Assembly (NCBI GenBank): GCA_030630075.1
Contig: DAOVNS010000018.1
Coordinates: 1 to 18,851, forward strand
Source of the DNA: a bacterium
GTDB taxonomy: Bacteria > Dependentiae > Babeliae > Babeliales > UASB340
Length of the DNA: 18,851 nt
Direction: 5' to 3'
Shown here: positions 1 through 7,567 of the stretch, one piece after another
How positions within the stretch are numbered: the stretch's first letter is position 1
Layout: each line of letters starts with the position of its first letter
Notes under the pieces: generated by a model
Told to the model about the DNA's origin: nothing
The model's database searches: none
The model's input: the letters and a program-made list of their open reading frames with translations, nothing else
Made by a program: the position numbers and the translations under genes

Positions 1-1
1 A

Positions 2-1636
2 AATAAAAAAGAAATAGAAGAAAATTTGTCAGAGGCAGGAGAACAAACATTAAGAGACGCTGAATGGCAAAGAATTAATGAAGATATCGAAAAATTACAC
101 GTTCGTGAATCCAGTCTTTCTAGAGAAAAGAAAACTGATACAAAAAAATATGTAAAATCTTTTTATGATAAACAAGATTCTCTTGAGCGTTATAAAGTTC
201 CTGCTTGGCCTTTCTATATGCTTTATACTCAAAATGATAATAAAAGTTTATTTAGAGTTGATTTAAAATATGATTATGCAACAAATGCTTATGATTCGAC
301 GGGTGCATCAAAAGATATTACATCTTTAGCGTTTGGTGAAAAAGAAATTCAATGGCAAGATCTTTTAATGACTTTACGGTTAGATAAAAAAGGTATCTTG
401 AAATCTTATAAAGCATTGGATCCTGACCCTAAGGTTGCTCTAGAAATAGCAAATGCGGGAGTTCCTTCAAAAGTTGCTTGGAATTTAATAAAAGATGAGC
501 TTGCAGATAAACAGTTACAATTCTTGGGAAATGTCCAAGAGCTTGGTACATCGATAAATTTTTTTAGATATTTAATTGGAAAAAGTCTGGCTTTAGGTTT
601 TCAGGTTCCTTTTGCATATAAAGTTCATAAACTAAAATTAGATTCTCCAATTGATTCTTATGAGGCACTGAAAAAAACGATAAATTTAAATGTAGGAACT
701 ACGGCAAGAGATGCTGCTGCATATGGAGCCGCGATAAGTGTTTTAGAACATAATATGATGTCTGAAACTTTAAATTATCTTTTAGCCCCAAAAGGTTTGA
801 GCTATTTGCCAAAAATGAGCGTTATTGGAATTGGTGATGTTGTAACTTTTTTAAATTGTTATATCAAAACAAAAACACTAGAAAGATTTTTAGTTGGTGC
901 AAAAATTTCTTGGCCGACGGCAAACGAAGCCGCCACTCACAAAGTTTGGGCACCACAACTTGGTAGTGGTTTTACTGCATTTTCTTTTTATACATCAATG
1001 CTTTTTAATGGACAAAATAAATATTTTAATCCGCATATGTTTTTGCAAGCAACTTGGAATAGTCCTGGACATAAAAAAACACGTGTTCCTAAAATAATAA
1101 AATTTGATGGAAATGTTGATACTCAGAATGTAACAGTAATTGGTGGAATTAATTATTATAAATCAGTAAATGTTGATGGTGTATTAACAGAGGTTAATAA
1201 GTTTTTAGAAAATGAAAGTGTTTCTTTTGCACAAGCAATTGAATATACGCAAGCTCTTGCATACACAGAATATGATACTCAACTTCCTGCATTTGCAGAT
1301 AACGTAAAAGATGTAAGAATTCAGCCTGGTGCGCAGGTGGAAATGCAATTGGGTAACATGTTTGAAGGTTTTATTTTTCGCAATGCATTTTTAGATCTTT
1401 ATTATAACTTTAGGGCAAAATGGAAAGATTATATTGGAGGTAATCTTGTCCGAGATATTTGGGCTGTTGATTTACTAAAAGATAATACTTATCAACTTGA
1501 ACATAAAATTGGTGGTGAATTTAGTTATCAGTTTGATTCAAATACTAGATTTAAATTAGGTTTGGACTGGGTTTTTGCAGGACGAAATGTTGCTCAGAAT
1601 TTAGAAATTTTTGGTAGCATTGCCGTTGAGTTTTAA
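2..1636 (+). CDS. Outer-membrane beta-barrel protein, 5' end outside window
   Basis: The frame is open to the left edge, with no stop before base 2, so this is the C-terminal 544 or so codons of a longer gene; a TTG at base 26 is probably not the start. The visible N-terminal stretch is charged and helical. It is followed by alternating polar/hydrophobic strands with aromatic residues, including a GIGD segment (about base 829) followed by strand-like segments, as in porin-like and MetA-pathway-type barrels. The protein ends in GSIAVEF, and a C-terminal Phe is the usual BAM-recognition signal of outer-membrane barrels. It ends 7 bases from the convergent uvrA stop, with no clear terminator between them. 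The barrel and outer-membrane location are inferred from strand pattern and terminal Phe; the transported substrate is unknown. Confidence 0.6.
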   Translation, partial: NKKEIEENLSEAGEQTLRDAEWQRINEDIEKLHVRESSLSREKKTDTKKYVKSFYDKQDSLERYKVPAWPFYMLYTQNDNKSLFRVDLKYDYATNAYDSTGASKDITSLAFGEKEIQWQDLLMTLRLDKKGILKSYKALDPDPKVALEIANAGVPSKVAWNLIKDELADKQLQFLGNVQELGTSINFFRYLIGKSLALGFQVPFAYKVHKLKLDSPIDSYEALKKTINLNVGTTARDAAAYGAAISVLEHNMMSETLNYLLAPKGLSYLPKMSVIGIGDVVTFLNCYIKTKTLERFLVGAKISWPTANEAATHKVWAPQLGSGFTAFSFYTSMLFNGQNKYFNPHMFLQATWNSPGHKKTRVPKIIKFDGNVDTQNVTVIGGINYYKSVNVDGVLTEVNKFLENESVSFAQAIEYTQALAYTEYDTQLPAFADNVKDVRIQPGAQVEMQLGNMFEGFIFRNAFLDLYYNFRAKWKDYIGGNLVRDIWAVDLLKDNTYQLEHKIGGEFSYQFDSNTRFKLGLDWVFAGRNVAQNLEIFGSIAVEF

Positions 1637-1643
1637 TATGAAA

Positions 1644-4199
1644 TTACTTCAAAAATTTTTTCAAAAATTTGCCAGTAATACTTTTTTCGTTTTCGCATAT
1701 TTCTTCTGGCGTTCCAAAACCAATAATGTATCCACCATCGTCACCGCCTTCGGGCCCAATATCAATAACATGATCGGCTGATTTTAATACATCAAGATTA
1801 TGTTCAATCGTTAAAACAGTATTTCCGCGATCTACTAATCTGTTTAAAACATCTAAAAGTTTTTCGATATCGCAATTGTGTAAACCGGTTGTTGGTTCAT
1901 CAAGAATGTACATTGTATTTTTACCGCGTTTTGCAAGTTCGCTTACGAGTTTTATTCTTTGTGCTTCACCACCAGAAAGTGTAGTTGAAGGTTGACCAAG
2001 TTTTATATAATCAAGTCCAACTTCTTTTAGTAACTGTAAACGCTTATGTATTTTTGGAAATGTTTTAAAAAAGTCTAAAGCTTGCAGAACGGACATATCT
2101 AAAATTTCTGAAATATTTTTATCTTTATATTTAATTTCTAATGTTTGTTGATTGTAACGTTGGCCTTTGCAGGTTTTACATTGAACAATAACATCTTCTA
2201 AAAAATGCATAGAAACTTTTATTGTTCCGTCACCATTGCATTCAAAACATCTTCCATCAGAAACGTTAAAACTAAATCTTCCAGGTTTGTAACCACGAAG
2301 ATTGCTTTCTGGCAAACTTGAATAAAGATTTCTAATTTCATCAAATATTCCAAGGTATGTTGCAGGGTTAGATCGAGGAGTTCTTCCAATTGGACTTTGA
2401 TCAACCATTACAACATTTGATAACTGTTTAACACCTTCGAGTTCATCGAGGTGTGGTGCAAGTGCGTATCCGCGTGCAAAGTAATTTTGTAAGGCAGGAG
2501 AAAGTGTTTGAACAATCAGGCTACTTTTTCCTGATCCAGAAACCCCAGAAACGGCAACAAAAACACCAAGCGGAATTTCTGCATCAACATTTTTTAAGTT
2601 ATTTGCATTTGCGTTTTTTATTTTCAAAAAACCTATAGGTTTTCTTCTTTGTTTTGGAGTTTCAATTTTTCTTTTTTCAGAAATATAAGAACCAGTTAAA
2701 GAATTTGGATTATTCCCTAATTCTTGAGGTGTTCCAACTGCTGTTATTTCTCCTCCTAAAATTCCTGCTTGTGGTCCAACATCAATTAAATAGTCAGCAG
2801 ATTTTATTGTGTCAATATCATGTTCTACAACAAGAACCGTATTTCCTTGATCTCGCAGTAATTTTAAAGTTTTTATTAAACGATTATTGTCGCGTTGATG
2901 TAAACCAATACTTGGTTCATCTAAAATATAAATAACACCACTTAATGCAGAACCTATTTGTGTTGCAAGTCTTATTCTTTGACCTTCTCCACCAGAAAGT
3001 GTTCGGGCTGTTCTTGATAACGTTAAATAAGAAAGTCCTACATTATTAAGAAATGTTAATCGGTTTACAATTTCTCTTAATAATGGTTTTGCGATTTCTT
3101 GTTTTTCATCATTTAATTTTAAGTTTTCAAAAAAGACTAAAGTATTTTGGATTGAGAGCTGCGAAATATAATGAATGTTTTTATTATCAATTGTTACGGC
3201 AAGCACTTCATCTTTTAGTTTTTGTCCATTGCAATAGGTGCAAAGTTTTTCTTTTGCATATTTTCCAAAGTGATCGGGATATCTTGATTTCCAATGATTA
3301 TCGTCATCTTCATCCCATGGCCATTCTTGAGTAAAACCTAAACCGTGACAATTTGTACATGCACCGATTGGTGAATTAAAAGAAAAAAAACGTGGTTCAA
3401 GTTCGGGAAATGATTTTACACATTTTAGACAAATTCTATGCGATGAATAAGTTTGAACTTCATTGTGTTCATCTATGACGCTACAAATACCGCCATTTGC
3501 TTTAAATGCTTTTTCTATTGCTTCTTGCAATCTTTGTTCATCATCTTTTGTAACTTCAATGTTATCAATTAAAATACTTATATTGTGTTTATATGTTTTT
3601 TCTAATTTTAAATCTTCGATTTCTTTTTCATCGGTAAAGCGGTATTTCTTTTTATCTATTAAGAATCTATAAAAACCTTGTTCAAAAAAACTATTGAGTT
3701 CTTTTTTGAATTCACCTTTTTTTTCTACTGCTATCGGAGCTGCGATTGTAATGGTTCGATTTAAAAATTGTCGCAAGATTGTTTGGGTTATTTTTTCGGG
3801 AGATTCGGAATTAATTGTTGATTTACAAGAAGGACAATGTGGAGTTCCAACTCTTGCAAATAAAACGCGAAGATAATCATAAATTTCTGTAATGGTTCCG
3901 ACGGTAGAACGAGGATTGTATCCGACAGTTTTTTGTTCAATCGCAATTGCGGGACAAAGTCCATCGATTTTTTCTACATTTGGACGTTTTGATATTCCTA
4001 AAAATTGACGTGCATAAGAAGAAAGAGATTCAACGTAACGTCTTTTTCCTTCTGCGTAGATTGTATCCAAAGCAAGTGAACTTTTACCAGATCCTGATGG
4101 TCCGGTAATAACTACAAATTGGTTTTTTGGTATTTCTACGTTGACCGATTTTAAATTATGTTCTTTTGCTCCGAAAATTTTAATGGTATCTTTTGTCAT
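1644..4199 (-). CDS. uvrA: UvrA, excinuclease ABC subunit A, with reduced insertion domain
   Basis: This is the damage-recognition ATPase of nucleotide excision repair, which loads UvrB on damaged DNA. Two ABC modules are intact: Walker A GPSGSGKSS (33-41) with signature LSGGEGQ (401-407) and Walker B ending LDEP (426-429); and Walker A SGVSGSGKSS (551-560), LSGGEAQ (741-747) and LDEPTTGLH (766-774). The zinc cysteines are present: C257/C260/C281/C284 and C651/C654/C674/C677. The UvrB-binding region (about 125-250) is present, which argues against a UvrA2/DrrC-type paralogue. The protein is 851 aa against about 940 for typical UvrA. Most of the shortfall lies between C284 and the C320/C323 pair, where the insertion domain shrinks to about 35 residues. 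The start ATG at 4199 is preceded by a G-rich stretch but no classical SD. No UvrB or UvrC is in view. Confidence 0.97.
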   Translation of the reverse strand: MTKDTIKIFGAKEHNLKSVNVEIPKNQFVVITGPSGSGKSSLALDTIYAEGKRRYVESLSSYARQFLGISKRPNVEKIDGLCPAIAIEQKTVGYNPRSTVGTITEIYDYLRVLFARVGTPHCPSCKSTINSESPEKITQTILRQFLNRTITIAAPIAVEKKGEFKKELNSFFEQGFYRFLIDKKKYRFTDEKEIEDLKLEKTYKHNISILIDNIEVTKDDEQRLQEAIEKAFKANGGICSVIDEHNEVQTYSSHRICLKCVKSFPELEPRFFSFNSPIGACTNCHGLGFTQEWPWDEDDDNHWKSRYPDHFGKYAKEKLCTYCNGQKLKDEVLAVTIDNKNIHYISQLSIQNTLVFFENLKLNDEKQEIAKPLLREIVNRLTFLNNVGLSYLTLSRTARTLSGGEGQRIRLATQIGSALSGVIYILDEPSIGLHQRDNNRLIKTLKLLRDQGNTVLVVEHDIDTIKSADYLIDVGPQAGILGGEITAVGTPQELGNNPNSLTGSYISEKRKIETPKQRRKPIGFLKIKNANANNLKNVDAEIPLGVFVAVSGVSGSGKSSLIVQTLSPALQNYFARGYALAPHLDELEGVKQLSNVVMVDQSPIGRTPRSNPATYLGIFDEIRNLYSSLPESNLRGYKPGRFSFNVSDGRCFECNGDGTIKVSMHFLEDVIVQCKTCKGQRYNQQTLEIKYKDKNISEILDMSVLQALDFFKTFPKIHKRLQLLKEVGLDYIKLGQPSTTLSGGEAQRIKLVSELAKRGKNTMYILDEPTTGLHNCDIEKLLDVLNRLVDRGNTVLTIEHNLDVLKSADHVIDIGPEGGDDGGYIIGFGTPEEICENEKSITGKFLKKFLK

Positions 4200-4248
4200 G
4201 ATATTTAATGCCCCCGCAAAAATTTATTCTTTATCTGTCTTTTAATTC

Positions 4249-4276
4249 ATTTTATAAATTGAACGTTTTTTTTCAA
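4249..4276 (-). promoter_or_regulatory. Probable uvrA promoter
   Basis: Reading the minus strand, a TTGAAA -35 box (4271-4276) lies 16 bases from a TAAAAT -10 box (4249-4254), about 50 bases before the uvrA ATG. The overlapping TATAAA would need a 14-base spacer and is less likely. I found no LexA-type GAACN4GTTC or CTGTN8ACAG box here, so SOS control is not indicated. Confidence 0.5.
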
Positions 4277-4344
4277 TATGTAAGTAAAAAAGGCCGAAAT
4301 TAGAAAAAATTATGGGTGTTTTTTTGTGCAGAAACAATGTTTTC

Positions 4345-4372
4345 TTGAAAAAAACGTATTGCTTGTTATAAT
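4345..4372 (+). promoter_or_regulatory. Promoter of the exported-protein operon
   Basis: TTGAAA (4345-4350), a 16-base spacer and a perfect TATAAT (4367-4372) form a near-consensus sigma-70 promoter. Transcription would begin near 4379, giving a leader of about 47 bases before the ATG at 4426. It is the only obvious promoter for the four genes that follow, because they are separated by 3 bases or overlap. Confidence 0.7.
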
Positions 4373-4425
4373 TCGAGTTCACTTTTTTGTTTGGGGTTTA
4401 TTGTAAAAATTAAAGAAAGTTTAAT

Positions 4426-5631
4426 ATGTCATCTTCAAATTCACTGCTAAAAAAGATTTTTATTCTCAATTTAATCGGTATTAATTTTTCAAGTTTTTTA
4501 TTTTCTGTTGATCCTACTGAAATAGCTGCTTCATTGCAAAACAAAAAAGATAAATATGGTCATTCTGTTTTTTCAGGTTTTAGAAATCCAGCAGCAGAAT
4601 TAAATGCGGAACGAGAATATAGAAAAGATTTAAAAAGAGATAAAGAAGAACTCATGAAGGAGAGTGTTGCGTATCAAAAGAGCTTGGCAGAATTAGAGCA
4701 GCAACGAAATAAAGCTGATGTAGATCAAGTAGAACTAGAAAGTAAAATACAAAAAACAATAGAAGAAATAAAAGATAAACAACAAGAATTAGATTGGGTG
4801 GAGGCATATTTGATAGATGACTCTTGGGGTAAAATATTCTTTTCTGCGTTTGTAGGAAGTAATTCAAAATTGATTGATAAATCTCATTTTAAAACACCCC
4901 TTGAAGGTTTGTATAAAGGTATTGCTTATAGTGGTCTTGTTCCTGTTCAAAAAGCGTTGGGTCGCACTATGGAGACTTATGTTAATCGTTTTTTTGATGG
5001 CACGTTTGGTAAAGTTGAAGAGTTTGTATCTTTTATTTATCGATTAATTTTCCATAAAGGTTTAACACCATTTGTTTCTCAGGAAATAATTGCCTGGAAA
5101 AAACTTATTGGGAGCGATTTGCGGCAAATTGAATTAATGATTAAAAATGCAGAAAAATTTGATTCTCGTGGAAGGTCTGAAATTTTGCGTGAATATGAAG
5201 AAGAAGAGAGTGAAAAACATGTTATTAATTTGTGGCAAGATTTTATAGAAGATTTAGCAATTACGTACGAAGAATTGGCTGAAGAAATTGAAATTAGAAA
5301 AAATTATTATAGAAAAAATAATAATGGTTATGGAATTGTAAATTGTGCAAATCGTTTACAGAATAAATTGTTAAAAACAAAAGATATATTCTTAAGCGTT
5401 AAGTCGTTGAAAGATTTAGCAAACTTACCAGAATCGAAGTCAATTGTTCCAACAATGCAAAAATCTTTTGATAACTATTTTGATAATTTGGGTGATCTAA
5501 TTAAGCCTTTAAGTGATAAAAAAAGTCCTGTAACCGGATCGGGTAGTAATTATAGCAGTGATAATAGATACAATGATTCTAGCTCATATTCTGGTAGTGC
5601 ATATCCATATTCAAGATCGGCAGATTATTAA
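4426..5631 (+). CDS. Exported coiled-coil protein with Ser/Tyr-rich tail, unknown function
   Basis: I do not recognise the family of this 401-residue protein. A signal peptide is visible: polar N-terminus with two Lys at 9-10, hydrophobic core to about residue 25, likely cleavage near FLFS-VDP (27/28). Residues about 57-125 are a highly charged coiled coil. A mixed region with more aromatic residues follows (about 125-210), then a second acidic helical part (about 225-300). The last 35 residues (367-401) are low complexity, made mostly of Ser, Tyr, Gly, Asn and Asp, with no Lys and only two Arg. It is the first gene of a four-gene operon and is followed after 3 bases by the next gene. The start lacks a strong SD; only AAAGAAAG precedes it. 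Periplasmic, surface or secreted location is possible. Confidence 0.75.
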   Translation: MSSSNSLLKKIFILNLIGINFSSFLFSVDPTEIAASLQNKKDKYGHSVFSGFRNPAAELNAEREYRKDLKRDKEELMKESVAYQKSLAELEQQRNKADVDQVELESKIQKTIEEIKDKQQELDWVEAYLIDDSWGKIFFSAFVGSNSKLIDKSHFKTPLEGLYKGIAYSGLVPVQKALGRTMETYVNRFFDGTFGKVEEFVSFIYRLIFHKGLTPFVSQEIIAWKKLIGSDLRQIELMIKNAEKFDSRGRSEILREYEEEESEKHVINLWQDFIEDLAITYEELAEEIEIRKNYYRKNNNGYGIVNCANRLQNKLLKTKDIFLSVKSLKDLANLPESKSIVPTMQKSFDNYFDNLGDLIKPLSDKKSPVTGSGSNYSSDNRYNDSSSYSGSAYPYSRSADY

Positions 5632-5634
5632 TTT

Positions 5635-6594
5635 ATGGTATTTAGAATATTATTTTTAAATTTATTTTTTATTAATTGTTTTTCAAGTTTTGTGTTTTCT
5701 TTTGAGACGCAAAACATTGCAACATTAACTGAAGCATTAAATGTTGCAAAACTTTCACCAGAAAGAATAGAAGCCAAAAAAGAATTTTTCAAAGAAATTT
5801 TTGAAAAAAGCAGGAAATTTAGAAAAACAGTTTATGTTGCAGGTGCAGCTTCTGTTGTTGGTGCGGGTGCTTATTGCGGATACAGATATTTTAGTAAAAG
5901 CGATTCTTCTAAATCTTCTTTAGATGAAGGTATTGCAAAAAATGTGACTAGTGGTGATGCTCCGAGTATTAATAAAGAAAATTTTTTTGATACTTATTTA
6001 AAACATAAATTGAATAAGAGAGATTATATTTTAAGAAAAGATGGTTTTTGGGGTTTCATGCATCACGAGTTTAATAAAGGAATGGGTGTTGCTCTTGCTG
6101 CTGCGCTAATTTCTCCAATATTTTTGATGCAGTCAAAATTTTGGGGATCTTTATCAGATCAATTTATGCAATTATGGAACGGAAATGAAAAAGAACGCTT
6201 TTTATTAATACAAAGACATTTGGGAACGAATGTAGATTTATTACATTTGTTTTTTAATGATAAAGATATTCTTTGTGATAAAAGTGAAATTAGTGATAAT
6301 TATTCTGTATTTATTGATTCTGTAGAAACTTTGATCGCTTTTGTTTTAGTAAAGTTAGAACTTGCACAAAATGATCAGCAAAATTCTTCTTTGGTTGCTA
6401 TTTTTAATTCTCAGGTAAATTTAATATCAAAAATGAACAATTTTTCTTGTGAATTTCAGGATGTTTTAAACAAGTCGGATAAGTTTTTTGGGGTTGAGCA
6501 GGCAAATGCATTGTGGGAACCATTCAAGCAATTGAATAATCAACTTATACGTTTTTCAAACTTATGTTTTTCTGTTTTTTATGAAAATAATTAA
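5635..6594 (+). CDS. Exported or membrane protein, unknown function (operon gene 2)
   Basis: The family of this 319-residue protein is unknown to me. The first 22 or so residues form a very hydrophobic signal sequence ending near FVFS-FET. A Gly/Ala-rich hydrophobic stretch at about 66-82 (VYVAGAASVVGAGAYCG) could be a membrane segment, and a second at about 149-166 is more helical (GMGVALAAALISPIF). The rest is helical and moderately charged. The ATG lies 3 bases after the previous stop without an SD, so translation probably depends on re-initiation. The last 14 bases overlap the start of the next gene. Membrane anchoring in the inner membrane, or insertion into a host membrane, would fit the two hydrophobic stretches; this is inference. 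Confidence 0.7.
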   Translation: MVFRILFLNLFFINCFSSFVFSFETQNIATLTEALNVAKLSPERIEAKKEFFKEIFEKSRKFRKTVYVAGAASVVGAGAYCGYRYFSKSDSSKSSLDEGIAKNVTSGDAPSINKENFFDTYLKHKLNKRDYILRKDGFWGFMHHEFNKGMGVALAAALISPIFLMQSKFWGSLSDQFMQLWNGNEKERFLLIQRHLGTNVDLLHLFFNDKDILCDKSEISDNYSVFIDSVETLIAFVLVKLELAQNDQQNSSLVAIFNSQVNLISKMNNFSCEFQDVLNKSDKFFGVEQANALWEPFKQLNNQLIRFSNLCFSVFYENN

Positions 6595-7567
6595 ACTTTT
6601 TTTAATTTCTTATTTTTGTTTATTTACTTTTTCGAGCAAGCTCGTTGCTGATGATTTTGATTTTGAGCAGCTTTTTTCTCAATTTATGCAAAATATGAAT
6701 AACGATACAAATAATTTAACTGATGATGACGATTTAGATCTTGAAAATAGTAAGAATTATGAAAATAATAAAAACTTTGAAGTAGTTCAAAAGCAATCAG
6801 ATTTTGTTTTTAAAAAATTTGAAGATCATTTATCAAAATATTTTCCAAAAGTTTTTTTGATGCGAGAAAGATTTTTGGAAAATATGACGCCTAAAGATAT
6901 AGCAGCGGCTTTACAGCAAATTGTTGATATGTTGCACGATAAGTCTTGGTTGTATGTTGAATATATCTTTAGGCCATTAGATAAGATTTTAAAGAAAAAT
7001 AATTTAAAAGAAGAATGGAAAAAAGACGGATACAATAATCAGTTTTTAATAGATTTCTTTAAAGACAAAGAAATAAAAAAATGGTTGAAATCTGGTGGCG
7101 GTTATTATGAATATATTGCAGATCAGCTTAGTTTTTATTGTGAATTTATAGATAAAGCTAGAATTGATAAAGAAACCGGAAGAGTTTTTTTAGAAAAAGA
7201 TTTTTGGCAAGATTTGGAATTGTTTTATAGACCATCCACTCAAAAACAAAAAGTTAAATCTGAAAAATTAAAAGATAATTGGGTTAAAAATGGCATTACA
7301 GTACACGAGCAACTTTATGTATTTACTTTTGATTATTTTGCCAAATTATTTTTAGAAGGAATTTTGAATAAAGATTTAACAATGTCGAATAGGTTTTTTA
7401 ATGATTTAAGAAAACTTATAAGTGATTGTAGTGGTTCTTGTTACGAGGCGAAATATAAAGAGTATTTAAAGACCTATAAAGAACTTTTAGAAAAATTAAA
7501 ACAAAAGGGGTCAGATGTCTTTTTGACCGATTCGCGTAATGGGAGGGAGCATGAGCTGCAATTTTAA
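6581..7567 (+). CDS. Exported acidic protein, unknown function (operon gene 3)
   Basis: This 328-residue protein has a clear signal peptide (MKIIK, hydrophobic core, cleavage probably near LVA-DD at 23/24). The mature N-terminus is an acidic, Asn-rich linker with an uninterrupted run of five acidic residues or Leu-separated Asp around 48-54. The remaining 250 residues look all-helical, rich in Lys, Phe, Trp and Tyr, with no motif I can assign. Translation starts inside the end of the previous gene (14-base overlap), and the gene ends 17 bases inside the next one. It is therefore probably made in a fixed ratio with its operon partners. Confidence 0.7.
   Translation: MKIIKLFLISYFCLFTFSSKLVADDFDFEQLFSQFMQNMNNDTNNLTDDDDLDLENSKNYENNKNFEVVQKQSDFVFKKFEDHLSKYFPKVFLMRERFLENMTPKDIAAALQQIVDMLHDKSWLYVEYIFRPLDKILKKNNLKEEWKKDGYNNQFLIDFFKDKEIKKWLKSGGGYYEYIADQLSFYCEFIDKARIDKETGRVFLEKDFWQDLELFYRPSTQKQKVKSEKLKDNWVKNGITVHEQLYVFTFDYFAKLFLEGILNKDLTMSNRFFNDLRKLISDCSGSCYEAKYKEYLKTYKELLEKLKQKGSDVFLTDSRNGREHELQF
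7542..7549 (+). promoter_or_regulatory. Strong ribosome binding site that decides the start at 7551
   Basis: GGAGG (7542-7546) inside GGAGGGAG lies 4 bases before the ATG at 7551. An upstream in-frame ATG at 7539 would place this SD inside the coding region and has no SD of its own. The 7551 start also gives a cleaner signal peptide (MSCNFKK then hydrophobic). It is the strongest SD in the window, at the last gene of the operon. Confidence 0.6.

Noticed and set aside
1637..1670. Terminator between the beta-barrel gene and uvrA
   Set aside because: Only A/T-rich repeats such as CAAAAATTT are present, without a stable GC stem.
1644..4199. The shorter UvrA as a UvrA2/DrrC-type resistance paralogue
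   Set aside because: Those lack the UvrB-binding domain, which is present here; the shortening is in the insertion domain instead.
4200..4425. LexA/SOS box upstream of uvrA
   Set aside because: A GAAC occurs at 4261 but no GTTC follows at the right distance, and no CTGTN8ACAG is seen.
6633..6644. CGAGC-AA-GCTCG hairpin in the signal peptide region of operon gene 3
   Set aside because: The stem is only 5 bp, has no T-run, and lies in coding sequence; likely coincidence.
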